Origin: Minisyncoccota bacterium
GTDB lineage: Bacteria > Patescibacteriota > Minisyncoccia > Minisyncoccales > Minisyncoccaceae
Reading direction: 5' to 3'
NCBI GenBank assembly: GCA_028690275.1
Contig: JAQVBN010000016.1
Location: 1-9,108, forward strand
DNA: 9,108 nt
Shown here: positions 1 through 6,686 of the stretch, piece after piece
Numbering within the stretch: the stretch's first letter is position 1
Layout: every line of letters starts with the position of its first letter
Notes under the pieces: generated by a model
The model's database searches: none
The model's input: only the letters and a program-made list of their open reading frames with translations
What the model was told of the DNA's origin: nothing
Translations under genes and position numbers: made by a program

Positions 1-5
1 TTTGT

Positions 6-29
6 AAAAAAAAACTCCCCTAGGGGAGT
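6..29 (-). terminator. Intrinsic terminator after the pilin genes
   Basis: Read on the minus strand, a GC-rich hairpin (ACTCCCC/GGGGAGT, 7 bp if closed on a 2-base loop, or 6 bp around a CTAG loop) at 29-14 is followed by an unbroken run of T through position 6. It starts 6 bases beyond the stop codon of the distal pilin gene, so it ends the pilin transcript and any read-through from the upstream pilus operon. It is the only GC-rich hairpin with a T tract that I see in the window. Confidence 0.93.
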
Positions 30-35
30 CTTTGA

Positions 36-446
36 TTAATCGGTAGCACAATCAAAAGTACCATTATCGCAGGCGGCAGTAGCTCCAGCATAACCGGAGC
101 TGTCAACACACCAACTACCAGCACCTGTACCCTTTAAAACAACTTGTGTACACCAAGCAGATGTTGAATGATATTCTAACCAAGAAGTTGCTCCATTACT
201 ATCCATATCAGTTTTAAATGTTGCTCCAATAGTATCAGGATCGTCATATCCAAGATTAGCATCGCTAACCCTATCACTTTCCATGGCTGTTCTTAATTGA
301 GCCATATCTGCTTTAATTCTTGCATTACTTGCTTTATCAGACTCTCCACTCAAATTAACAAGAATTACTCCAGACAATATACCAACAATGGCAATAACTA
401 CCAATAACTCAATTAACGTAAAACCTTTTTTATTTTTTTGATTCAT
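36..446 (-). CDS. Type IV pilin-like prepilin, distal copy
   Basis: A 136-residue prepilin. A short basic leader (residues 1-8, MNQKNKKG) precedes the class III cleavage and N-methylation site G8/F9-TLIE, with the conserved Glu5 of the mature protein at E13. The hydrophobic assembly helix runs to about residue 32, followed by an amphipathic helix to about 60 and a soluble head. The head has four cysteines (C99, C113, C126, C133) that could form two disulfides outside the cell. Residues 80-91 (DMDSNGATSWLE) read like an EF-hand-type calcium loop, with D80, D82, N84, G85 and E91 in the canonical positions. It would be processed by a PilD-type peptidase not encoded here and polymerised by PilB/PilC. 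It lies 19 bases downstream of the other pilin gene, in the same transcript, and no Shine-Dalgarno is visible. The two proteins are about equal in size, so which one is the major subunit cannot be told from sequence. Confidence 0.93.
   Translation of the reverse strand: MNQKNKKGFTLIELLVVIAIVGILSGVILVNLSGESDKASNARIKADMAQLRTAMESDRVSDANLGYDDPDTIGATFKTDMDSNGATSWLEYHSTSAWCTQVVLKGTGAGSWCVDSSGYAGATAACDNGTFDCATD
391..437 (-). repeat. Direct repeat copy 1, pilin leader/helix coding segment
   Basis: This 47-base segment matches 836-882 at 46 of 47 positions, with one difference (T versus C at the ninth base on the plus strand). It encodes the end of the leader peptide, the processing site and the start of the hydrophobic helix. 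Identity at synonymous positions goes beyond protein-level conservation and fits recent duplication or gene conversion between the two pilin genes. The rest of the genes is well diverged. Confidence 0.85.
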
Positions 447-465
447 ATTAATTTAATTTATTTAA

Positions 466-888
466 TTAATCAACATCACAAGTGGCATTAGCACAATTAC
501 ATGAAGTTGTATTAGTAAACTCATTAACATCTCCTTTACTATCAACACACATACATGTTCCAGCCGGAGTTGTTGAGTAAGCACACCATGCGGTATCAGT
601 AGCAACAAGATTTGTTCCTGCTGTTAAATCTAACCCTCCATTATCTTCTATGTCTGCAAAAATATTTATCACTTTTGAATCAGTTGCAAGATTGGTATAA
701 TCTCTATTTGTATTGTAATATAATTGTGCCACTGGCCTTAATTGATCTAAGGCAGATTTAATTTTTGCTTCTTTAGCAGAATTTGTAGCATCTCCTAAAG
801 ATACAATTATTAACCCTGATAATATTCCGATGATTGCAATAACCACCAATAACTCAATTAACGTAAAACCTTTTTTATTTTTATTCAT
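466..888 (-). CDS. Type IV pilin-like prepilin, proximal copy
   Basis: A 140-residue prepilin that is first in the pilin transcript. The leader MNKNKKG ends at G7, cleavage is expected before F8-TLIE, and E12 is the conserved Glu5 of the mature protein. The hydrophobic helix spans residues 8-31. The head has six cysteines (C102, C112, C114, C130, C132, C137). The block AWC...CVDSxG near residues 100-119 is shared with the distal pilin, as is a D-x-[DE]-x-N-G loop at residues 79-84. The last loop position is not acidic here, so metal binding is less certain than in its partner. Both proteins end in an acidic tail after a final cysteine (CDVD here). Transcription starts from the strong promoter at 967-939, giving a leader of about 45 bases with no recognisable Shine-Dalgarno. 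Confidence 0.93.
   Translation of the reverse strand: MNKNKKGFTLIELLVVIAIIGILSGLIIVSLGDATNSAKEAKIKSALDQLRPVAQLYYNTNRDYTNLATDSKVINIFADIEDNGGLDLTAGTNLVATDTAWCAYSTTPAGTCMCVDSKGDVNEFTNTTSCNCANATCDVD
836..882 (-). repeat. Direct repeat copy 2, pilin leader/helix coding segment
   Basis: Partner of the repeat at 391-437, 46 of 47 bases identical, at the same position in the proximal pilin gene. Two copies in the same orientation 445 bases apart could support recombination that deletes or fuses the pilin genes, leaving one hybrid gene. Confidence 0.85.
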
Positions 889-922
889 ATTTTATTATTA
901 AAACTTATTTTAAAAACGACCT

Positions 923-939
923 TTTAATAATTTATTAAA
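923..939. repeat. 17-base AT palindrome at the pilin transcription start
   Basis: The 8-base arms TTTAATAA and TTATTAAA flank a single central base, a perfect inverted repeat. It touches the last base of the -10 box and covers the predicted start site (about 933), where a repressor could sit. It is pure A/T in a very AT-rich stretch, so chance is a serious alternative. Confidence 0.35.
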
Positions 940-967
940 TTATACCAAACATATATTTTAAAGTCAA
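939..967 (-). promoter_or_regulatory. Sigma70-type promoter for the two pilin genes
   Basis: The minus strand carries TTGACT (967-962), a 17-base spacer and a perfect TATAAT (944-939), with a predicted start near 933. The -35 box begins 5 bases after the pilC stop codon. I see no terminator between pilC and this promoter, so the pilins get both operon read-through and their own, probably stronger, transcription. This fits the need for far more pilin than machinery. Confidence 0.85.
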
Positions 968-972
968 ACTAA

Positions 973-2187
973 TTATCCAATAGTTCCTCCTATCTGATAT
1001 AAAGGTAAGAATACTGCAGCCACCAATACTCCCACCATGCCGGCTAATCCTAATATCATAATAGGTTCTATTAAACTAGAAATGGAATCCACGAATGTTT
1101 CAATTTCTGTTTTGTAAAATTTAACTACATTTATCAATGTTTCAGAAATTCTTCCAGTAGTTTCTCCAACAGCAACCATTTGAACAAATAAAGGAGAAAT
1201 TAATTTTGGATATCGAACTAAATTTTCACTAACTTTTTGTCCTTTAACAACTCCTTCTCTTGTCTCTAATATCAAATCTCTATACACAACATTTCCAATA
1301 AGATCTGCCGTCACTTCAAGTGCTTCTGTTATTGGTTTTCCAGAAGTTAATAAGGTTCCAAAATTTTCAGCAAAACGATTCATCATTATATTTTTTTGAA
1401 ACTTTCCATAAATTGGAATATTTAAAACTAAAACGTCTGTTGCCTTCTTCCCTTCAGGAGTTTTAGGATAATAATATAAAAACGAAACAATCCCAGCAAT
1501 TATTAAAATTAAAAACCACCAAAAATTAATAACAAAATTAGAAACTCCAATAACAACTCTTGTAACTAAAGGAAGTTCTGCTCCAGAACTCTCTAGAACT
1601 TCTACCAATCCTGGAATAACATAAACAACAATAACGACAAAAATGATCGAAAAAACAACTAAAATAACGATTGGGTAAACCATAGCTCCTATTGTCTTTG
1701 TTCTAATATAATATTCATTTTCAAGATGATCTGCAACTTTCTTTAAAACTTCAGGGAGAGTACCAGAAACTTCTCCAGACTTAATCATGTTTGCATAAAA
1801 TGAAGAAAAAACTTTAGGATATTTAGCGAAAGCTTTTGACATTGTAATTCCTTCTCTAATATCGGCCGCTATTTTAAGAATTTTTTCTTTAAAAGCTTTA
1901 TTGGAAGTTTGATCTGCTAAGGCTTCTAAGGCTTTTGCGGGAGGAACATTACTTTCAATCATAATGGCAAGTTCTCTTGTAAACATAACTACTTCTTTTT
2001 GAGAAACTCCTTTTTCTAAAAACTTTAACTCCATGTCTAATCCTAACTTCTTCGATTCTTCTGTAATTAAAGTTGGATAAAAATTATTTTTATGAAGCAA
2101 ATCAATAGCTGCCATCTTTGAAGATGCCTCTAAAACCCCTTTCTTAATTGTTCCATCTTTAGTTCTTGCTTGATATGAAAATTTCAT
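973..2187 (-). CDS. pilC: Type IV pilus inner-membrane platform protein PilC (GspF family)
   Basis: A 404-residue polytopic protein, the usual length for PilC/GspF. An N-terminal segment (1-60, starting MKFSYQARTKDG as in the family) precedes two T2SSF repeats at about 66-190 and 270-392. Each repeat has the family-typical helix that turns around a Gly-Glu pair (SGEVSGTLPEVL at 137-148; VGETTGRISETL at 340-351). Predicted membrane segments are near 168-192, 220-240 and 372-396. PilC sits in the membrane below the pilus and is thought to pass PilB/PilT motion to the pilin stack. Its start codon overlaps the pilT stop by 4 bases (ATGA), so translation is likely coupled. No Shine-Dalgarno is evident. 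It is the last gene of the machinery operon before the pilin promoter. Confidence 0.97.
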   Translation of the reverse strand: MKFSYQARTKDGTIKKGVLEASSKMAAIDLLHKNNFYPTLITEESKKLGLDMELKFLEKGVSQKEVVMFTRELAIMIESNVPPAKALEALADQTSNKAFKEKILKIAADIREGITMSKAFAKYPKVFSSFYANMIKSGEVSGTLPEVLKKVADHLENEYYIRTKTIGAMVYPIVILVVFSIIFVVIVVYVIPGLVEVLESSGAELPLVTRVVIGVSNFVINFWWFLILIIAGIVSFLYYYPKTPEGKKATDVLVLNIPIYGKFQKNIMMNRFAENFGTLLTSGKPITEALEVTADLIGNVVYRDLILETREGVVKGQKVSENLVRYPKLISPLFVQMVAVGETTGRISETLINVVKFYKTEIETFVDSISSLIEPIMILGLAGMVGVLVAAVFLPLYQIGGTIG

Positions 2188-3251
2188 AATAATTTCAAAA
2201 ATTCTTGTGGGCTGGTGGAATATTTAGACGCTGTTGAAATATCAACCACGCCCCCTCTCACAAGTTCTGCTAATGATCTATTTAAAGAAATCATTCCTTC
2301 GTCATAAGAAGTTTCTATTACTAAAGGAATTTCATAAACTTTGTCTTGTCTAATTAAATTCGATACTGCATCGTTATTAAATAAAATCTCACAAGCTGGA
2401 ACAATGCCACCATCAATCTTAGGAACCAACCTTTGAGAAACAATTCCAAGCAAAGACCTTGATAACTGAGATTTCACTTGATTCTGTTGTTCTCCAGAAA
2501 AAGAATCTAAGATTCTATATAAAGATTGAGCTGCTGAATTAGTATGTAAGGTTGCAAAAACCAAATGTCCAGTTTCTGCTGCGGTAATAGCGGTTTCTAT
2601 CGTTTCTCTATCTCTCATTTCCCCAACCATAATTACATCAGGATCTTCTCTAAAAGTTGCCTTCAACGCTTTCTCAAAAGAAAGAGTGTCTCGATGTAAT
2701 TCTCTTTGAGAAATTATACTTTTATTTTGTTTAAATAAATATTCAACAGGATCTTCAATAGTAATAATATGTTTTGTTTGAGTGTTATTAATTAAATTTA
2801 TTAAAGCTGCTAAGGTAGTACTTTTCCCATGGGAAGATGGACCAGTGATTAAAACAAATCCTTGCGAACAATTACAAAAATTATGTAAAATTTTAGGAAG
2901 GTTTAAATCTTTTAAAGTTTTAATTTCTTCTGGGATAAGTCTTAAGGCAGAGCTGACAAATCCTCTTTGAAAAAATACATTTACTCTGAATCTACCCTTG
3001 TCTCCAAAATTATATGAAAAATCAATTTCTTTTTCTCTTAAAAATTCTTGCTGTTGCTCTGAAGTCATTAAGGTAAAAGATAGTTCTTTGGTGTCTTCCG
3101 CCGTAAAAGGAGTCTCATTACTCAAGGGGACAAGTTCTCTATTTAATCTAAGCATTGGTGGTTTATCAACAGTAATATGAAAATCAGAAGCTTGTTCTCG
3201 AACCACAACTTCTAATAATTTTTTTAAATATAAATTATAATCTATGCTCAT
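2184..3251 (-). CDS. pilT: Type IV pilus retraction ATPase PilT
   Basis: A 355-residue cytoplasmic hexameric ATPase that powers pilus retraction. Features in order: a PAS-like N-terminal domain (about 1-110, with QASDFHI at 20-26); Walker A GPSSHGKST at 137-145; Asp box IEDPVEY at 165-171; Walker B DPDVIMVGEMRD at 203-214; His box TGHLVFATLHTN at 227-238. The segment AVSNLIRQDKVYEIP (295-309) matches the PilT retraction motif AIRNLIRE, which separates it from PilB. It also lacks the C-terminal tetracysteine element of PilB. The Walker A is unusual: typical PilT has TGSGKS, and here TG is replaced by SS with His before GK. The essential G-x4-GKS pattern is intact. Its start overlaps pilB by 4 bases and it has the only clear Shine-Dalgarno in the cluster. 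Confidence 0.96.
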   Translation of the reverse strand: MSIDYNLYLKKLLEVVVREQASDFHITVDKPPMLRLNRELVPLSNETPFTAEDTKELSFTLMTSEQQQEFLREKEIDFSYNFGDKGRFRVNVFFQRGFVSSALRLIPEEIKTLKDLNLPKILHNFCNCSQGFVLITGPSSHGKSTTLAALINLINNTQTKHIITIEDPVEYLFKQNKSIISQRELHRDTLSFEKALKATFREDPDVIMVGEMRDRETIETAITAAETGHLVFATLHTNSAAQSLYRILDSFSGEQQNQVKSQLSRSLLGIVSQRLVPKIDGGIVPACEILFNNDAVSNLIRQDKVYEIPLVIETSYDEGMISLNRSLAELVRGGVVDISTASKYSTSPQEFLKLL

Positions 3252-4981
3252 AATTGTTCTCCTTCAGTTACTCTTAAAACTTCTTCCATAGAAAGTTTTC
3301 CTTCCAAAGCTTTTAAGATAGCGTCTTGTCTCATGTCTATCATTCCTTGCCTTTTAGCCTCTGCTTCAAGCAAGGTTTCTATTGGATCTTCTACGATTAT
3401 TTTTTCTAATTCACTTGTCATTTTTAAAATTTCAAAAATACCGATTCTCCCCTTCTCTCCTTTATTATTACATTTCGAACAACCTTTAGAGCGATAAATA
3501 TAAATTTTGCTTGGGATTTTAACACTATCCCTTACGCTCTTTGGAAGAATACTCAATTCGTTAATAATCATTTTTTCTATATTAGGCAAAGGTTCTACTT
3601 TTTCTATACAATAAGGACACAATCTTCTGGCAAGCCTCTGACCAATAGAAATATTTAAACTAGAAGGAATTAAAAAAGGTCTAATTTTCATATCAACCAA
3701 CCTACTTACAACTCCAACAGCGTTGTTGGTGTGAATAGTAGATAAAACAATATGTCCTGTTAGGGCTGCTTGAGTGGCTAAATCAGCCGATTCTTCATCT
3801 CTAATTTCTCCAACCATGATAATGTCTGGGTCTTGTCTAACCACGGATCTTAAACCTTTTGCGAAAGTATATCCTATCTCTGGTCTAACCTGAGACTGAT
3901 TAACTCCCTCCATGAAATATTCAATAGGATCTTCCAGGGTTACAATATTAACATCGGATTGATTTAACTCTTTTAAAATAGCATACAAAGTTGTGGTCTT
4001 ACCGGAACCAGTAGGACCAGTAGATAAAATCATTCCATAAGGTCTATGAATCTGCTCTTTTAAAATTGCTAAATTATTTTCAGACAACCCAATTTCCTTA
4101 TAAGACCTAAGTCCCTCATTAGGATCCAAAATTCTAATTACAACTTTTTCTCCCAATTTTGTAGGAAAAGTTGAGACTCTGAAATCAATTTCTTTGTTAT
4201 TAATTCTTGTCGAAAATCTACCGTCTTGTGGTATCCTTGTCTCATCAATTCTTAAACGAGATAAAATCTTTACCCTAGCAACTATGGCCGCATGGGTCGC
4301 TAAAGGAATTTTCAAAGAGTCGGCAAGAAGTCCATCAACTCTAAATCTAATTTTAACTTCACTCATCATTGGCTCAATATGAATATCAGAAGCTTTTCCT
4401 TCTACTCCATGCCTTAAAATAGCAGAAACCATTTTAATAATTGGAGCATCATCTTCTAATTCGGTAACTTTTCTTGAACCATCTTCATCTAAAACTTCGA
4501 AATTAGTCTCTTCTCCTCCCTCAAGTTCATTAAGAGCGGCTCCAACAACTTCTTTAATGTCTCTATATTTTTTAAGAACTTCTTCGAAATCAGCCTCAGA
4601 GATTAAAAAAATATTAACCTTAATTTTATTCTGCCTAGCTAAAAATAATAAAACTTCTTTTGCTTTAATATTTTGTGGGTCAAGCATTCCAACGTCTAGC
4701 TCTCCTTTGATTAATTTCAAAGGAACCATTTGATAATACTTAGCAGATTCTTCCGGTATAATTGAAAGAACGTCTTCGGCAATTCCTAAATTAGCCACCT
4801 CTTTCATGAATGGTGTGTTGAAAAGCTCACTTTTAATTTCAAGGAGCTTATCTGAGTCTAATAGTTTTCCTTCAACAATAACATTCTCTTCACTTCTTTG
4901 AGAAGACTGAAGATCTTTAATAGCTAAAGTATAGTCTTCTTCGGTAATTAGTTTTCTTTTTAATAATTCCTCAAGTAACAT
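3248..4981 (-). CDS. pilB: Type IV pilus extension ATPase PilB (GspE/PilB family)
   Basis: A 577-residue hexameric ATPase that drives pilin polymerisation from the cytoplasm. The N-terminal part (about 1-140) has the length and predicted fold of the GspE/MshE N-terminal domain but only weak resemblance to the c-di-GMP-binding RLG-type repeats, so I do not claim nucleotide sensing. A middle domain carries KASDIHIEP (196-204). The ATPase core has Walker A GPTGSGKTT (322-330), Asp box TLEDPIEY (348-355), Walker B DPDIIMVGEIRD (384-395) and His box TGHIVLSTIHTN (408-419). A zinc-binding tetracysteine element, C455-x2-C458 and C501-x2-C504, marks the GspE/PilB branch. The stop codon overlaps the pilT start, and the upstream neighbour ends one base before this start. 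All catalytic motifs are intact. Confidence 0.97.
   Translation of the reverse strand: MLLEELLKRKLITEEDYTLAIKDLQSSQRSEENVIVEGKLLDSDKLLEIKSELFNTPFMKEVANLGIAEDVLSIIPEESAKYYQMVPLKLIKGELDVGMLDPQNIKAKEVLLFLARQNKIKVNIFLISEADFEEVLKKYRDIKEVVGAALNELEGGEETNFEVLDEDGSRKVTELEDDAPIIKMVSAILRHGVEGKASDIHIEPMMSEVKIRFRVDGLLADSLKIPLATHAAIVARVKILSRLRIDETRIPQDGRFSTRINNKEIDFRVSTFPTKLGEKVVIRILDPNEGLRSYKEIGLSENNLAILKEQIHRPYGMILSTGPTGSGKTTTLYAILKELNQSDVNIVTLEDPIEYFMEGVNQSQVRPEIGYTFAKGLRSVVRQDPDIIMVGEIRDEESADLATQAALTGHIVLSTIHTNNAVGVVSRLVDMKIRPFLIPSSLNISIGQRLARRLCPYCIEKVEPLPNIEKMIINELSILPKSVRDSVKIPSKIYIYRSKGCSKCNNKGEKGRIGIFEILKMTSELEKIIVEDPIETLLEAEAKRQGMIDMRQDAILKALEGKLSMEEVLRVTEGEQL
3259..3264 (-). promoter_or_regulatory. 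Shine-Dalgarno of pilT
   Basis: AAGGAG lies 7 bases before the pilT ATG, inside the last codons of pilB. It is notable because no other gene of the window shows a comparable site. PilT may therefore be set by direct initiation, while neighbours rely on coupling or leaderless starts. Confidence 0.75.
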
Positions 4982-4982
4982 A

Positions 4983-5543
4983 TTACCATTCTTTATAATA
5001 ATTTTCTTCTGCTGGAGTATTATTATTTTCTATAATCTCCCCCGTTACTTCTTGAGGAGTTTCTAGTAAAATCTTTTTTTCGTTTAATTTATTAAAAAAT
5101 ATTTGTTTTTCACTTTCTGTATAAAGACTAGATTTTGTTATTGTTTTTCTCATGTCATTTATCTGCTCCGCAGTTTCTAATTTTTCAATAGCCTTGATAA
5201 TCGCAGAATCTATCTCGGAAAGAGAAACTTCTATAAAAGGATTCTCTCTACCAACTTCTATAATCTCTGGCTCTGTTTGTGAGGCAGAAGCATCTATAAA
5301 ACCTGGAAGAACTGAAATTCCAGTTAGATTTTCTAAAGTCCTAAACTTTTCCGAAGCAAGTAGTTCGAAATCTATATTAACTGGCTCAAATAATTGACTT
5401 TGCTCTGTGTCTAAATTAGAACTAAATCCACCATTTTTAAAAAATAAAAAAATTAAAAAAATAACAACCAAAACTACCACCGGAATTATGATTTTATTTA
5501 AATTAAAATTATTGTTTTTTTCTTCTTGAAAATCAATTGCCAT
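4983..5543 (-). CDS. PilP-like alignment-complex protein (tentative)
   Basis: A 186-residue bitopic membrane protein: cytoplasmic tail 1-16 (MAIDFQEEKNN...), one hydrophobic segment at about 17-36, and an extracytoplasmic part with the motif GRENPF at 98-103 in a Pro/Glu-rich stretch. A helical, charged segment (about 108-160) follows, then an acidic Asn/Glu-rich end. It sits where pilP lies in classical pilMNOPQ operons, and PilP proteins carry a comparable G-x-[RD]-[DE]-P-F block, so an analogous role with PilN and PilO is inferred. It has no lipobox cysteine, so it is anchored by the helix and not as a lipoprotein. The N-terminus MAIDF echoes that of PilN (MAIDL). It lies 3 bases after pilO and 1 base before pilB. 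Homology to PilP is not proven by sequence alone. Confidence 0.6.
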   Translation of the reverse strand: MAIDFQEEKNNNFNLNKIIIPVVVLVVIFLIFLFFKNGGFSSNLDTEQSQLFEPVNIDFELLASEKFRTLENLTGISVLPGFIDASASQTEPEIIEVGRENPFIEVSLSEIDSAIIKAIEKLETAEQINDMRKTITKSSLYTESEKQIFFNKLNEKKILLETPQEVTGEIIENNNTPAEENYYKEW

Positions 5544-5546
5544 ATT

Positions 5547-6152
5547 TTATTTTGAAGGAATTGTTCCCTTAACTTGAAAATTTAAAAAAGTTGAACCATA
5601 AACGTTTTGACCCTCTTCGCTAGTTAACTCTCCGGATGTTCCTCCGTTGCTAATTTCTACATTCTTAATACTTATTACCAAAGCTTGCCTATTTAATAAA
5701 TCTAAAAAACGAAGAAAATATTCATAATCTCCAGATAAACTAAAAGAAACATTAACTTGTTTTACTGCACTATCCGTCGCAGACGATCCTTTGGCAACTT
5801 CGTACGATTCAGTTCCACCCTCTATATCTAAAGATTTAAGAAAAAGACCACTTCTTGTTACAAGCCCTGAAAGATATTCTTCCATGTTGTGGGTATAGAA
5901 AGGACCATCCATAAAATTAGCATCTATTTTATCAGACAAATCACTCCATCCCAATTCATTTAATTTATTTGCCATTATTTCAATATTTTCAAAATATTCG
6001 GTTGTATTTTCAAGCTTATATTGTAAATCAATTATTTCTTGTTTTTGTTCGTTTATCTTTTCTACTTGTGGCAAAACTAAAAAATAAAACAAAATAACGC
6101 TTAAAACAATTAAGACTACAGAAACGATAATGTATGGAAAATTATTATTCAT
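5547..6152 (-). CDS. pilO: Type IV pilus alignment protein PilO-like
   Basis: A 201-residue bitopic protein with a very short cytoplasmic tail, a membrane helix at about 6-28, a coiled-coil-like segment (29-60, rich in E, K, Q and L) and a ferredoxin-like domain (about 90-195). In that domain VSFSLSGDYEYFLRFLDLL (135-153) followed by NRQALVISIKNVEI matches the beta-helix-beta signature of PilO (residual pairing of strands around FLxxL). PilO dimerises with PilN outside the cytoplasmic membrane and aligns the assembly platform. The start overlaps the end of pilN by 8 bases, indicating coupled translation. Sequence similarity in this family is low, so the call leans on size, topology and operon position. 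Confidence 0.82.
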   Translation of the reverse strand: MNNNFPYIIVSVVLIVLSVILFYFLVLPQVEKINEQKQEIIDLQYKLENTTEYFENIEIMANKLNELGWSDLSDKIDANFMDGPFYTHNMEEYLSGLVTRSGLFLKSLDIEGGTESYEVAKGSSATDSAVKQVNVSFSLSGDYEYFLRFLDLLNRQALVISIKNVEISNGGTSGELTSEEGQNVYGSTFLNFQVKGTIPSK

Positions 6153-6684
6153 TAATTTCTTGTTGTTTAAATAATTCTGGATTAACTTTTAATACTAAGT
6201 CAAATGTTACAGATGTGCTCACTACTATGTTTGATATAGTATAACTCAAAACATCAGTTTCTGCATCTAGTAGTGTCATCTCTTGCATCACGCTTTGAAG
6301 AGTATCTGTTTTTCCCTTAAGCGTAATTTCTGCTGTTTCGGCATTTATAGTAGAAGAAGAAAAAGAAACTCTTGGATAAACCCATGTTTTAAAAGAATCA
6401 AAATAAACATCAAAAACTGGTTTAACGCTAGCGATTTTCTTAAACTCCTCTATCTTTTTTTCTGCCCCTAAAACCATGTCTCTTTTTTCTATTTGTTCCG
6501 GTGTTCCTTGCTTACTTAACTGTAAATTAATTTCTTCAATATTTACATTATTCTTAGCAATTATTACAAATTGATTGTATGAAAAAACAACTAAAGCTGT
6601 AAGCAAAACAACAATTCCAAAAATTAAAAGAATTTTCTTCCATCTTGGCGCTTCTTCTTGTTGTGAATATAAATCAATAGCCAT
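6145..6684 (-). CDS. pilN: Type IV pilus alignment protein PilN-like
   Basis: A 179-residue bitopic protein: cytoplasmic tail 1-16, membrane helix about 17-38, then a charged helical stretch (46-85) and a small alpha/beta domain whose strand AEITLKGKTDTLQSVMQEM (118-136) is typical of PilN/Fimbrial-assembly proteins. In canonical PilN the tail carries INLLPWR, which docks in a groove of PilM. Here the tail is MAIDLYSQQEEAPRW, so only a short hydrophobic/acidic core is kept. It starts 2 bases after pilM and overlaps pilO by 8 bases. Assignment is by topology and gene order more than by residue identity. Confidence 0.8.
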   Translation of the reverse strand: MAIDLYSQQEEAPRWKKILLIFGIVVLLTALVVFSYNQFVIIAKNNVNIEEINLQLSKQGTPEQIEKRDMVLGAEKKIEEFKKIASVKPVFDVYFDSFKTWVYPRVSFSSSTINAETAEITLKGKTDTLQSVMQEMTLLDAETDVLSYTISNIVVSTSVTFDLVLKVNPELFKQQEINE

Positions 6685-6686
6685 AA

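Noticed and set aside
391..882. CRISPR-like or transposon repeats
   Set aside because: The only notable long repeat is the coding segment shared by the two pilin genes. There are two copies only, with no spacer array or terminal inverted repeats.
3248..4981. c-di-GMP-sensing MshEN domain in PilB
   Set aside because: The N-terminal region has the right size, but the RLG-type binding repeats are not clearly present, so I do not assign the function.
5152..5397. Open frame of 81 codons on the plus strand inside the PilP-like gene
   Set aside because: It is antisense to a gene supported by operon position and a membrane helix, and no promoter, ribosome site or domain is seen.
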